From: Chinchilla lanigera
Taxonomy: Eukaryota; Chordata; Mammalia; Rodentia; Chinchillidae
DNA length: 64,000 bases
Assembly (NCBI RefSeq): GCF_000276665.1
Contig: NW_004955416.1
Location: forward strand, 3,791,392 to 3,855,391
Direction: 5' to 3'
Every line of letters starts with the position of its first letter. Within the stretch, counting starts at the first letter, position 1. Shown here one piece after another: positions 11,262 to 23,064 of the stretch. The translations under genes were made by a program, and so were the position numbers. The notes under the pieces were generated by a model that was not told the DNA's origin, did not search any database, and saw only the letters and a list, made by a program, of their open reading frames with translations.

Positions 11262-11480
11262 TTATAACTGGACTAATATGGGTTTAAATCATGGTTTTGC
11301 ATTTACTAGCTAGACCCTTCAGGTAACCCTTCTTGTAGTTGAGCCTCAGTTTTCTAATCTATAAACCAGGCCTATGAGATCTACTTCTACTACACAGGGT
11401 AATTATGATGATTAAATGAGATAACATATAATTAGTTTGCCTATAATAGGTGGCCAAATACTGTTAACTCCCTTTTTCTT
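11262..11480 (+). mobile_element. MIR SINE
   Basis: Consensus order is clear: GGGTTTAAATCATGG, TTACTAGCTAGACCC, GAGCCTCAGTTTTCTAATCT, GATGATTAAATGAGATAACA. Confidence 0.8.
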
Positions 11481-11599
11481 TATACAGTTTGTACACCTTA
11501 GTAACTTCTTTAAAATGATCAATAACTTTAACAGAGACTCCTTGAATAGAATCAGACTTTACAATAGAATAAAAATAATCCTTCAGTATTTATGTTTTC

Positions 11600-11828
11600 T
11601 TTATTTTTTCTTTTCTTTCTTTCTTTCTTCTTTTTTTTTTTTTTTTTTTTTNNNNNNNNNNNNNNNNNNNNNNNNNNNNNNNNNNNNNNNNNNNNNNNNN
11701 NNNNNNNNNNNNNNNNNNNNNNNNNNNNNNNNNNNNNNNNNNNNNNNNNNNTGTGCTGGAAATTGAAACTCAGGACCTTGCACTTGCCAGGAAGGCACTT
11801 GTGCCACTGAGGTAGATCTCCAACCCCT
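11600..11828 (-). mobile_element. Antisense ID SINE with TTTC/T tail, interrupted by gap
   Basis: A TTTC-rich then poly-T run enters the N block. After it come TGTGCTGGAAATTGAAACTC, GACCTTGCACTTGCCAGG and a GTAGATCTCCAACCCC end, which is an ID in reverse. The unsequenced part is the A-tail side of the element. Confidence 0.85.
11652..11751. other. Assembly gap of exactly 100 N
   Basis: One hundred Ns is a conventional placeholder for a gap of unknown size, so distances across it are not real. The apparent open frames spanning it are artefacts. Confidence 0.98.
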
Positions 11829-11829
11829 G

Positions 11830-13274
11830 TATTTATATTTTAAAACAGGCATTGGGTTTGGCAGTTTATTTGAAAATGTGACTCTTTCCAAGGTCAGACA
11901 TCCTTAACGCTTTTCACTCTGCCTAGAACTTTTGCTTTGATATGAATAACTTTCTTAGGCATGTGACTTGGCTCATTCTTATTTTCAGGCCCTTGTGTGA
12001 GCAGCCTTCTTGGAATGTCCTGATGCTTCCCTGCTCAACTCCATATTCCTTTAAAATTGTTCACCATTCACATGGTCCAGGAGTTGGCAGAAAGGAATCC
12101 CTTACAGTTTCTCTCGGGGAGCTGTAGTAGTCCCCATTTTGGCATGTATTCTTGGTATAATTTCCAATACCTTTCCCATATTTTTAGATTTTTCTTTCCT
12201 TTCAGATAAGACTCTAAAATTTTATTGCTTAAGGTGGTATTGAGGACATAGGATGACAAATGGTGTCAGTAGCTCAAAATAACACATTTTGTGGCCGATT
12301 TTAAATAGGTAGCCTGTTCTTTAGGTTTTTAGCTTTGTGTTTGTATTTCACAACCCTCTTCACTTAGCGGGAGATGGTACCCGCTGGCTTCCAGATTTGG
12401 AAATCTCTAGAAGTAATAGTACATTAGGGTGTGATGAGAGATGGCAGTAGGATAGAGGAGAGCAAGGGAGGGAGAAAGGATGCCTCAGAAAAATCTACTA
12501 ATCGCAACTATTTCATATTATAAGAAAAAAAGAAGCCAATGAAATAACAAAACATTTCTGTTCTGCTTCTATTTTGGGCTGACTAAACTACTGTTGCTGC
12601 TAGGGGAAATTACAACATAACTATGCTTTTCTCCCAGCACTTATTCTAAACAATCCACTGGATTTGAGTCAAAATTGTAAACTGGCAACATGTTAAAAAT
12701 AAAAACAGAAAAACAAACCTGGCATTTTCCTTAAGGATTGTGAGGGTGAACACAGGACAAGAGCCAGAAAGCAGAGTTGCTATAAAAATAACCAGTGCAA
12801 ACATCCTTAAACTGATGTTCTCTATAAAAGTCTGATGGCTGTGAACTGCAAAGAGTGAAGTTGAGAATGGGGAAAGGAGCGGGGGAATCAAGCGGTGTCT
12901 GCTTATTGTCAGCTAGCTTTCATGTGAAAGTCATGGCAGGGTCAGCAACAAACTAGCCAGGTGGCAACTCCAGGCCACGCTGCCATAAATAAATAGTTAT
13001 GTACTAATGTCACACAACCAGGGGTAGATGCAAAGCATATGGGAAGAAAACATTCTGATGTAAATATTCAGACGAAAATGATGGCTGCTGAATTTAGAAG
13101 CCACTGTTGCTCCTGGATTTTGAGAAAATAAGGCCACACAGCATTTTTTAAAATCTCAACTAAAAGAGTCTTTGAAATGTTGAATATTTCCTAAAAAAAC
13201 AAAAACCAAAGTACCCTTAACCTTTGGCTGAGGAGAGTGTGACTATCTGATGTCGTAATTAAGCATTACTGAGA
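11830..13274. other. Unassigned
   Basis: No gene or repeat recognised. Confidence 0.4.
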
Positions 13275-13500
13275 GGTGGCAAGACCAGACTCTGGAACCA
13301 AATTTCTAGAGTTTAATAGTTCGCTCTGGTACTGACTTGTGCTCACGACCTTTGGGAAGTACCTTAACCTCTTCATGCCTTAGTTTATTCACTCTGTACA
13401 AAAGAGAGGAGAGGGACGATAGTGGCCACAGAACCTGCATCACAGGAAGTTATGAGGATTCAGCCTTTACATGGACAGCCTGTAAAACAATACCTGGTAA
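13275..13500 (+). mobile_element. MIR SINE
   Basis: GACCAGACTCTGGAACCAAA, CGACCTTTGGGAAGTACC, TTAACCTCTTCATGCCTTAG, and ACAATACCTGGTAAACA follow MIR order. The open frame across 13337-13660 runs through MIR and L2-like DNA and is not a gene. Confidence 0.75.
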
Positions 13501-13519
13501 ACACCCTGTCCATTTTTAT

Positions 13520-13730
13520 GAAGTAGCTTATTTGTTTTATATAGACTGTTTGCTAGACACTATGATAAGTACTTGTACTATTTTATTTAATCTTAAAAAT
13601 CTGCTGTATGGATTAAAATTTAATTTTACAGACTCACTAATCGAAACTTTGAAGGATTAAGGAATTTATCCAAAGAGGCATATCTAAACCACACTTCCAA
13701 CCCAGGCTTTATTCAGATGAAAAAATTTAA
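13520..13730 (+). mobile_element. L2/MIR-type ancient fragment
   Basis: GCTAGACACTATGATAAGTA, TTTATTTAATCTTAAAAATC, TTTTACAGACTCA, and a final CAACCCAGGC are landmarks of the common L2-type 3' region. Confidence 0.55.
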
Positions 13731-14493
13731 ACCACTTTACATGTTCTCTAAGATCGAACCATTTTTTCATTCCTTTACTTAAAATGTTAAGATTTGAAGA
13801 AAAGTAACACAACACTTGGCCTTCTAAGAATCAAAGGGATTTTTTTAAAAAGGGATTAAAGGAGGGGTTGATTTTCCAATAAATTGCCTTAGGAGAGCTG
13901 AAATCCATTCGCACACGTAGAAAACCAAAGAATGACTGACTTAGTGATTCATTTTTCCAAACTTTTATTGGGCGTCCGTGTTCTTCTGAGAGCTAGCGGG
14001 AGAATGTGATTTCAGTCCTCGAGCATCTAAGTGCAGGGAGTGAAAGGACACTCTCTACTGTCGGTTGTCTGACGATGTGGGGTTTAAACTGAAGTCTGTT
14101 TCCCACTGAGGATAAATCTGCCTCCCACCAGGGCGGCGGGGTGCACAGGTCCCCGGCAGAAGCCCGCGCGTGCCCCTGCGGCGCCAGGTCCTCCGCGCGG
14201 CGGCTCCGCACGGCGGCCTGGGCTCGGCCGCGCCGCGCCGCGCGCCGGCAAACATTCAAATCTCGCGCTCAGGCAGAGGCTCTCGGGGGTTCACGCTGAA
14301 GGCTGGCTGGTTACCACGTGAGCCATGTCCCAGCGTGTGCGCCAGGCCTTCCCAGCTCCTAACAGCCGGGAGGAGGTGACCCCACGAGCACCTCTGGCTG
14401 ACCCCGATGGGCGACGCCAGGGACAATGGCCCGCTGAGCCGCGGGCGCCCGCACCCTCCACCGCCGCGCGCCGCTACTTCCTGGTTGGCGTGC

Positions 14494-14506
14494 CCTTACC
14501 TGACAT
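14494..14506 (-). other. Minus-strand ATG followed by consensus splice donor (candidate divergent transcript)
   Basis: Read on the minus strand, GCGCCATGTCAG is followed directly by GTAAGGGC. The exon would end at 14500, with the intron GT at 14499-14498 and the ATG at 14506-14504. The donor is close to perfect and lies inside the CpG island, on the far side of the GC-box from the CDIN1 exon. This would fit a divergent spliced RNA or a small first coding exon. No partner exon was recognised in 1-14490. The same bases resemble a YY1 site (CATGGCGCC), a sound alternative reading. Confidence 0.35.
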
Positions 14507-14668
14507 GGCGCCGAAGTGCCTCAGCCGGGCCCTCTGCGGCTGCTCAGTAAACTCCGGTAGGGCAATCCGCTGTACAGCCCGCCCCCGCCACGGCGGTGCC
14601 TGGGGAAGTGCTGGCCCGGCGTGTCTCCACCCCGCCTTGCAGGCAGGAGTGTGCTTCTGGGGGGATAA

Positions 14669-14899
<231 letters not shown>

Positions 14900-15009
14900 T
14901 AAGTGTCCCTCCTGCTCCCCCCACAGCCCTCGGCCCGCAGCAGCTGCCCCCGCCGCCCAGGCAGCCCTCGGAACCACGTGCCGCACACGAGCGTGGCGAG
15001 GAGCACGAG

Positions 15010-16179
15010 TTGAAGGGTTCGCAGGTCAAGAATGGTGGAGGAGCTTCCTTCCTGCGCCTGCTTTGCACACAGAACTCCTAGTGGCGGAGCTTCCTCAGGC
15101 CGTGCAGTTAAATTCAGGTCAACCCCTGTTCATGGAAAACTTACTGTATGTTCGGGTGATGGGTGCACATAGGTGTCCAGTGGTGACTTGACAGATACTG
15201 TGTTGGGGTGTTGGGTGGCAGGGTCTTCGCACAGTGAAAACAGGAGTTGTAGAGGCCCCTTTTCCCTTGGCCACTGGAAATAAACAAGGGAACACAGCGT
15301 ACCGGGCCCACACGCTGTTGACTGTGGCGCACGGTGTAGGTAGACCACAGTTCAGTGCTTCCGGGGTCCTAGTCCAGGGAGAGAGACTAGAAGGGAATAT
15401 TTCTCCCCAGATGTCTACACGTTCCAGGCGTATTTCATGTTTCTCTTCCCCCATCACTCCTTCTTTCCCCAGTAATTTGAGAATTATCCATTTTGCGAAG
15501 TAAAGACTTTAGGAATTAAATAGATTCCTCTCTTTAAAGATGTGAAGACTGAGACCGAAACATTACATGAATGTACAGTTCAAGACAACTGAGTTCTTGT
15601 GTTTATGCTGTGTTCAAAGTACAGAACGTTTGCATACGTCTTTTTCTCTGATTCAAAACTAAATTCAAACCTGTTCAGTTAGTTTCATGGCATTGAGCAT
15701 GGTTATCCTTAGTGGAGAGCTATGATGTGCAACCCTTGACCAGAGACCTTACCATGGAAGTTACTAATCTATTTTTAAGGAAAGAGAAGCGTTTGGATAC
15801 TAGACGTTAAAATACACAGTGAGGCTTAAGTGGAAGGTCTTTTAATTACCTCAGGTTTTTGGTGGACTAATCTGTAAACTGAAGGGGCCTTTCTCCAATA
15901 TTATCCAAGTTTAATTTAGGGTAACATTTATCTCTTTATAGTCTTTAAGATGTTATCAGACTTCCCAACAAGGAACAGAATTGACAGATTGGAATTTAAT
16001 TTTCTGTCATTCATTCTCGCTGGTTCTTTCATAAGCAGTAAAGTGGGTGAAAGTTGGACAGCCAAGGAAAACATTAGATTTTACCGGGCTCTTTTAGAAT
16101 AGAGCATATATTTTTGGTATTCTGTTTTTACTGTGTACGTACATTATTACTTTGTAGTTTTGCATCCTTTTCTACTCTC
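15010..16179 (+). other. Proximal intron, no gene recognised
   Basis: CpG content falls away after about 15000 while GC stays moderate to about 15450. Overlapping frames at 15119-15503 on both strands reflect this composition and have no recognisable product. Confidence 0.5.
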
Positions 16180-16196
16180 TTCTTTTTCTTTTCTTT

Positions 16197-16260
<64 letters not shown>

Positions 16261-16319
16261 TTTCTTCCTTCCTTCCTTCCTTCCTTCCTTCCTTCCTTTC
16301 TTTTTTTTCTTTTCTTTTC
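16180..16319 (+). repeat. (TTTC)n then (TTCC)n microsatellite
   Basis: About 20 TTTC units change to about nine TTCC units and then T-rich sequence. The polyphenylalanine/serine and lysine/arginine/glutamate frames through it are artefacts. Confidence 0.97.
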
Positions 16320-16689
16320 GGTCTTAACCTCCCCAGTGGTCTTATCAGGGGCTTTAGAAAGGCTTCCTTCATGTGGGACACCATAGTCAGGCTTACTCTC
16401 TTATGCCCTTTACTTTCTTATTCGTGATAGGCTGAAATATTTTCCACTTCTTCCAAATACAGTACCATTCAGGGAATAATTCTCTTTCTACAGGAAACAT
16501 TATTTAGAGCCCAAACTAATTTACAGAAGAAGGAATAAAAGAAACTATTGAGTAGGTTGGGTCAGAATTATATAGATAGTTTTGGAGTTGCACAGTTTTC
16601 ATGATACCACTGTTTACTTTGTATGAATGTTGCAAAGGTTTTGAACAGCTCTGAGATGCAGTAGTTCATTTTGTCAGAGTTAGATAAGG

Positions 16690-16825
16690 ACCTCTGAGAT
16701 AATTTCTGGTAGTTCAGAGAGGTTAAATGACATCCAAAATCCCAGAGATGTTCAATGAGCAAACAATGTCTAGAATATGATTTTTTCCCCCTTTTAGTGC
16801 AGAGTTCTATACTATGCTGCCTTAA
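16690..16825 (-). mobile_element. MIR SINE, antisense
   Basis: CAGAGAGGTTAAATGACATC followed by CAATGAGCAAACAATG and ATACTATGCTGCCTT match the reverse complement of the MIR core and 5' end. Confidence 0.6.
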
Positions 16826-16904
16826 TTAGTTTTAACAATAACAATAGCATTTTTTGGGGAGGGTATCCATTTCTCTAAAAGTGTGTAACTATCCCTGTTC
16901 GTTT

Positions 16905-17080
16905 TTGTTTTGTTTTATTTGGGGTTTTTGTTAACATTTTGAGACAGGGTCTCACTATATAGTTCAGACTGACTTTTAGCTCACTGTGTAGCCCACACTG
17001 GCTTTGCACTCGCAGTGATCCTCATGCTTCAGCTTCCCGAGTGCTGGGATTGCAAGAGTGCACCTCTACACCCATCTAAC
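16905..17080 (-). mobile_element. B1 SINE with internal duplication, antisense
   Basis: GAGACAGGGTCTCACTATAT starts the element, and GTGCTGGGATTGCAAGAGTG lies near its far end. The middle segment appears twice (CACTATATAGTTCAGACTGA and CACTGTGTAGCCCACACTGG), the tandem duplication known in many B1 elements. Confidence 0.85.
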
Positions 17081-17153
17081 CCCGTCCATTTTGTCTGTAG
17101 ATTTTACTGTCCCTCCCCAATGTACTGTGAGCCTTCTCATCTTTAAAAAGTCT

Positions 17154-17265
17154 TTGTGGCTGTGGTGATGCCCCGAGAGTTTGAGGCTAGCCTGGGCCAC
17201 ATAGTGAGTTCAAGGCCAGCCTGAACTGCATAGCAAGATGCTGTTTCAAAAAAAAAAAAAAAAAA
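17154..17265 (+). mobile_element. B1 SINE, 5'-truncated
   Basis: The element has two successive B1 middle segments (GGCTAGCCTGGGCCACATAG and AAGGCCAGCCTGAACTGCAT) and an 18-20 base A tail. AAAAAGTCTT occurs just before (about 17144) and after the tail, consistent with a 10-bp target duplication. Confidence 0.85.
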
Positions 17266-17782
17266 AGTCTTAGGAGATTGTTTCAAATAACTAGTAATAT
17301 CACATTCTAGATAGCTATACTAAACAGTTCCTTATTGTTGCTTTCAGAGGTTTTGTTTATCTAATATTTTATGTAATTGGTTTTAGCATGTGTGCAAGCT
17401 TAGGTCTGCCTATTTTCATCCTGTAGGTGCCCAAAAGTTGGGGTTGATTGAATCATAAATTCTCAGCCTAGTTGGTCTCCAGATCCCCTTAAATTCTAAA
17501 AAAAGTATTGAAGCCTCAAAAGAGCTTTCATTTATGCGAGTTATATCTGTAGATATTTGCCAAAATAGGAACTAAAATGAGAAATGTAAAAAAATTTACC
17601 TGTTAATTATTTCCAAAACTACTAAGTTCATTATTTCCTACCAGGTTTTATGGGTGATAACTGTAATTTCAAAAAAAAAAGGGTAGGCAAATGAAGCTGT
17701 CCTAAACTTCCATGAATCTCTTTAGTGCCTTTACTTAATAAAAGACAACATGGCTATTTCTGAATTCAACTTGTTGGATGCC

Positions 17783-17842
17783 CTGATCCCCCCACCTTTG
17801 GAATGAACCCAGGGCTTCATGCACTGAGCTACATCCCCAGCC
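17783..17842 (-). mobile_element. ID fragment, antisense
   Basis: GGAATGAACCCAGGGCTTCA and GAGCTACATCCCCAGCC are ID B-box and A-box complements with the centre deleted. Confidence 0.8.
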
Positions 17843-18122
17843 TAATGTGTTGTTTTTGATTATGCAGTGATAGCGAACCATTTAGAGCTTTCAGTAATAC
17901 AGACAGCCCACAGTGGCACATACACCATGGGTTCAACGATCCTGGATTATGGAATACCCACAAACCCTGGCCTCAGATATGTAGTTGGAGAAGAGAACAA
18001 TAATTTAATATGCTTTTGAGATAGTTATGAATATTTTTGTTTTTATACAGACATTAGCAAATGATATTTTCTTAAAGGTTAATTGCAAGGTAGAATCTGA
18101 AATCTTATCAAGGAACTTTTTT

Positions 18123-18248
18123 AACTGGGCGTGGTGATACACTCCTGTAATCCCAGTACTTGGGAGGCTGAGGCAAGAGGATCTCTGAGTTTGAGGCCAG
18201 CCTGAACTACTACATAGTGAGACCCTGTCTCAGAAGAGGGGAAAAAAA
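18123..18248 (+). mobile_element. B1 SINE
   Basis: ACTGGGCGTGGTGATACACT, CCTGTAATCCCAGTACTTGG, GAGGCCAGCCTGAACTACTA and GTGAGACCCTGTCTCAG are the full B1 series in order. Confidence 0.95.
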
Positions 18249-18317
18249 CTGTCCGCACTTTTATAATCTGCTGGCCTGTTTTGAACTTTAAATGAATCTT
18301 CTACTCATGCATGAATT

Positions 18318-18524
18318 TTTTTGTTGTTGTTTGTTTGTTTGTTTGTTATTGGTGATTGAACCCAGGGCCTTCACACTAAGTTCCATCTCCTCTTTTTTAT
18401 TTTATTTTGACACAGAATCTCACTAACCCACTAATTTGCCCAGGCTGAGTTTGAATTTGTGATCTTCCTGCCTCAGCCTCCCACAGTGCTGGTATCATAA
18501 GCATGTGCTTCCACACACAGACTA
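18318..18524 (-). mobile_element. B1-dID SINE, antisense
   Basis: A (GTTT)n tail, antisense ID (GATTGAACCCAGGGCC, CTAAGTTCCATCTCC), an AT-rich linker, and antisense B1 (TCTCACTAACCCACTAATTT, CTGCCTCAGCCTCCCACAGT) appear in the expected reversed order. Confidence 0.85.
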
Positions 18525-20267
18525 TATGTGATTTTTATTATCATGCATTGCTCATTTGTAAAATGGTTATGATCTATACAAATCTTCCAAATGTTGTCAC
18601 CTTCTATTATACAATATTAAAAAAAAATCACATTTGTTAATAGCACCACTGATCTTGTCAGAAGTCTGTGTGATTTGAAGTTGTCAAACTTGTGGTGATG
18701 GATATGAGCTTTCTGAGACTTGAATTTTCCCTTGAAAGCTCAAATTTTACTGTTGGCAACAAATGCTACCAGTTGTTTTCCTTGAAGTGACAGGCTCACA
18801 TCATTTATTTTTGAGAAAATGTCTACCAGTTATCCCAGTCTGAATAATCATACTTTGTTCATTGTTCACTCAGCTAGGAATTGTGTTCCATGCAAAAAGT
18901 AGCTAGTTTAACTCTCAAAAAATCAAGTATGTGCTTTCCCCTTAGACAGTTATCATACTTTCATATGCAGTAAATGTCCTTTGTATTTTCTTATTTTAAT
19001 TAGTGAATATTTTTAAGAGAAAAGTCTTTTTGTTTTTCCTGCACTTGTGTGCTGATGAAGAATACAGTAATTATGAATATAGTTATGTTATACTTATTTA
19101 CATGTGTACAACATATGTACAAATGTCAATATAAGAGGAAAAGTAAATGTAATCTTGCTCTTTTTATAAAAATAGTTCAATCTTATAGACCCCTGGAAGG
19201 GTCTCAGGAACTCCACCAGCCCACTGACCACACTTTGACATCCTCTCACTGCTTGAAATGAGAGTATTTATGTTGTGAAGGATTTCCATCTGTATTAACA
19301 AATTACTATCAAAAAGGTTGTACTGATCCTATTACCAGCAGAGCCTGGGAGCGTCTTGTCTGTGCAACTTTTTCCAGCTCTAAGAGGAGTCTCTATTGAT
19401 CTTTACTATGTTGAATCAGGAATGACATCTTTTAATTAGCATTTTAGAAGTTATACTCGTGCGTTTTTCCAAATGTGTTTTGAACATTTAATTTTCTTCT
19501 TGAATACCTTGGATACCTGTCTTCTGCCTAATTTCCACTGGAGTGTTCACTGTTATTTATTGATCTGCCTGTGTTAAAGGTATGGATCCCAAGTGTCATA
19601 TTTTTACAGATATTACTTTTAAAAATTACTGTTTTTGACATATCTAATTCTTAAATTTATGCATAAATTTTTTTTTGCCTTTCTGTTCAGAATGTCCTGT
19701 TCCATCCTAACAGAATTTTTTTTTTTCTAAATCATGTTCTCAGTTTTTAAAACATTCTTATTCTTTTTAATGATTTTGGCTGAAATTTATTTTCAGTGTA
19801 TGCTGAGAGGCATAGATACATCTTTTTTTTCTCTCCAGCTTAATTTTCCTTTTGTCTTGTGGTTTCTAAAGTAGTTTTACTTCTCTGTGGCTTTTTTCTG
19901 CTTACTAATATTTTTAAAAACTATGTCTTTCTAAGTTATTACATTAAAATTGGGCAGTCATTTTTAACTATTCTGGTCTCCTTCAGAGTCCTTACTTATA
20001 ATGACTTTATGATCTCTACTACGATATAACTCAGAAATTTACCCTCTTTCAATTCTTTTCTGTTCTGCAGTTTAATAGTAATGGGCCCTAGAACACAAGA
20101 CACATGTGTTTAAGTAGCTATTGAAGATATATTTATTGATTATCACATCTAGTTTATTTCCTGGACCATGCCATTCAGGTAGGCGATCCCAGCCCAATCA
20201 GCTATCCCTTACAAGATTATATTTTACATTTTCATTTCCTTCCCAAACACTACACGTGTATTTGATC

Positions 20268-20298
<31 letters not shown>

Positions 20299-20300
20299 AT
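18525..20300. other. Intronic, unassigned
   Basis: AT-rich sequence with several homopolymer T runs. An AT dinucleotide repeat lies at 20264-20300. Confidence 0.4.
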
Positions 20301-21010
20301 TTAAATAGTTTTAAAGTTACAAGGAAGTACTAGAAATATTATAGAGCATTTTTATATGCACTTCACCTGGCTTCTCACGACACTAACATCTTGAACTACT
20401 CTAGATAGAACTTTTTTTTTGAATTGTGCTAGTTTTTTCACTAATGTCCCCTTTCTGTGCTGGTATCACATATTGGATTTAATTATGTTTTAAGTCTTCT
20501 GCAAGCTAATGATTCCTTACTCTTTCTTAGTCTTTGATAGTTTTGACACCTTTGACGAACCTGGTCAATTGTAGAACGCCCTTCTGTCTGTGTGTGTTTT
20601 GTTGTGGTAGATTCAGGATATACAGTTTGGGCAATCATACCCCAGAAGTGGTGCCCTTCTGAGCACATCATATCCATGGCATTGATTTCATATATTTTAT
20701 GACAGCATTGGTGACGTTAACCTTATTCACTTGGTAGACGTGTGTGCCATGTATTCTGCGAAAAAGTCACTTTTTATTTTTTTCCACTTATTAAGTACCT
20801 TGTGGGGATATATGTGCTTCGATACTATGCAGATACCTTGCTTTTCATTCTACTTTCCCCTACTGGTTTTACCTTCTGTCTGTGATTCTTTCATTAAACA
20901 GGTATTAGTGATATTTGCCTGATGGTGAATATTTCACTAGAATATTTGTTCAGCCAGTTTCACCAACTGCTACCACTGTGTGTATGAAACACTACACCCT
21001 ACAATCAGCC
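20300..21010 (-). mobile_element. Possible ancient L1 3'-end fragment, antisense
   Basis: Landmarks (a TTTGATAGTTTTGACACCTT stretch, then GGTCAATTGTAGAACGCCC, then TGAGCACATCATATCCATGG and TGGTGACGTTAACCTTATTC) recall a common mammalian L1M 3'-region segment in reverse. Judged from memory, with no alignment. Confidence 0.45.
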
Positions 21011-21124
21011 CATGGTTTTCATTTGGTATTTGTTTAGTGTTCTCCTACTCAGAGCATCAAGTATGTGATAATTCACTGGGGGCTTGCTATGTTTGTGACA
21101 CTATTTGTACTTTTGTTTTTGTTT

Positions 21125-21266
21125 TTTTGAGACAGGATCTCACAATGTAGTTCAGTCTGGCCTTGAACTCACTAAGTAGCCCGGGCTGTTCTCAGAATTT
21201 GAGGCAATCTTTTTGCCTCAAGCTCCCTAGTGCTGGGATTATAGGGGTGTGGCACTACACCCAGGC
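21125..21266 (-). mobile_element. B1 SINE, antisense
   Basis: TTTGAGACAGGATCTCACAA, GTCTGGCCTTGAACTCAC, GTAGCCCGGGCTGTTCTCAG and GTGCTGGGATTATAGGGGTG. Confidence 0.93.
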
Positions 21267-21269
21267 TTG

Positions 21270-22084
21270 GATTTTTTTTTTTAAGAAGACTGGATAATAT
21301 AATTAACTTTGAACAGTTTATAGTCTGAAGAAAGAGTTTAAGGAATTGTTAAACAGTTCATATGTGGTTAGTTAAGTAGAACTCCTAGAGAATGATACCT
21401 TTGCTGGAAATTCTTTTGTTGGTAAACTCAGCTCTTTGGCACAAGTTCCCTTACCATACGTTAGTTATTTAGTTACTATGCTAACGCATCATAAATCAAA
21501 CTCTTGATAGCATAAATCTTTAAGCAAGTAAATGTCTGTATTGCTATATCTTTGCCCTTAAATATCCTGCTTGTTTTTCTAATGGTACCGTCCACATTTG
21601 TAAGTATACTTTTTGTGTATTTCCCACACCTCCTTCTGTCTTCCTACTCTGGGGCCATACATAGAGAACCATTCATTCATATGAGCAGTTGTAAATTCCT
21701 GTTCCTAGTAAGATCTCAAAAGGACTAGCTAAAATTTTTTTGTAAGCACCGTTTCCTAATGCTTACAGAAATATAATTTTTTTTAAAGCTCTTTACCTGT
21801 CTGTACCAGAAAACTGGGGTTAAGGTGGGTTCTTATTGGTAATTATAGGTATCCAGTTCCAGCTAAGGGAAAAGCACAAAGTTTTACTTAGGTTTTTATT
21901 TATTTCAGGTGTCTTGGTTTAATTGAATGCTGCCATTGGCTACAGTTTTCTTTATTTTTGTACTCCATTCCCCCAGCATATGATGCATTTTAAACACTGA
22001 CTTTTCCGAGTGGGTCTTACAGTCCGGTGTTCTTGCTTCCTATAATAATTTGCTCTAGGAAATGACTTGACTGTGCCTTTTTTT
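21270..22084. other. Intronic, unassigned
   Basis: No exon or repeat recognised. Confidence 0.4.
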
Positions 22085-22305
22085 TTATAAATCGGTGTCA
22101 CAATTGCTTCACCTGTAAAAGAGGAGTGATTAAGTCCTGAAGGAAGCGGGATAATCTGGCTTCAGAATCTTACTCATTCTGTGCCTCTGTTGTCCAGATC
22201 CTTAAGGCTGTGGTGAGGATTAAGTGAAACAAGCCACATAAAACCTGTGGCAAAGAGAAGAGCCCTTGGAAAGTATTCAAACATTGGTAAATATGATTAT
22301 TGTTA
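22085..22305 (+). mobile_element. MIR-like fragment
   Basis: TTGCTTCACCTGTAAAAGAG, GGTGAGGATTAAGTGAAACA and AGCCCTTGGAAAGTATTCAA resemble the MIR 3' half. The 5' part is rearranged or only weakly similar. Confidence 0.5.
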
Positions 22306-23005
22306 GAATTTAGTAGCTTGTCTACAGAAGAAATGTCCAAATAATAATGTTTTGAAACATATAAAACATAATTTTACTTTCAAATAAAAAGCAGTAAATC
22401 TGCAGAAAACAAAATTTACACGGGCCAGTTGATTGGATAGCTTTGAACCTATATGATTAGATCAGCGGATGAATGTAGCCTACATATCAGAAATTTGCCT
22501 TAAAATTTCTTTATTTTACATTTGATGTAAAATGGCATTAAGAAAGCTTTTAGACTTAGATTCAGCAGTTTTTGAGAATTGTGGAACTTTGTAGTGTGTC
22601 ATTAATTCCATTGGGGTTGGTTTACTTAATTGAAGTACTATTTGTATTAGTCTTGTTTCACTCAATTGAATTGTGAATTAGTTCTTAATTTGTGGTCAGT
22701 TTTCTATACTTTTCATAAGGTTGTGGTAGGCCTGGATTCCAGAATAATGAGTGAGAATAGTCCATAAAGAAAGAAAAAGTATTTTATTGGACTGGAAATT
22801 CTGTTGGTGGTTTTGCCAAAGAAGTAGAATTAATTTACTTGAACTTCAAAAACAATGTTAATCAATGTGTTCAGCAAACATGCCTGCAGGTATTTCTGTA
22901 CTGACGACTAGATTGGAATGTCTAAGAAAAGAATATGTTTTAAATAATATGTTTTAAATAATCTTTTAAAACAACGATTTTTTTAATTGAAAAGATTTTA
23001 GAGTT

Positions 23006-23064
23006 TTATTTTGTTGCTGCATTATTTTGTTGCATTATTTTGTTGCATTATTATTTTGTTGCTG
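23006..23064 (+). repeat. Short tandem repeat, 13-16 bp unit
   Basis: About four copies of TTTTGTTGCATTA, two of them with an extra CTG. A related 15-bp doublet (AATATGTTTTAAAT) sits at about 22930-22960. Confidence 0.85.

Noticed and set aside
11437..11891. Frames crossing the N block
   Set aside because: They rely on unknown bases and homopolymer T; not interpretable.
16114..16386. Long Phe/Leu/Ser-rich and Lys/Arg/Glu-rich frames
   Set aside because: Direct translation of TTTC/TTCC microsatellite DNA; the same applies at 46084-46362.
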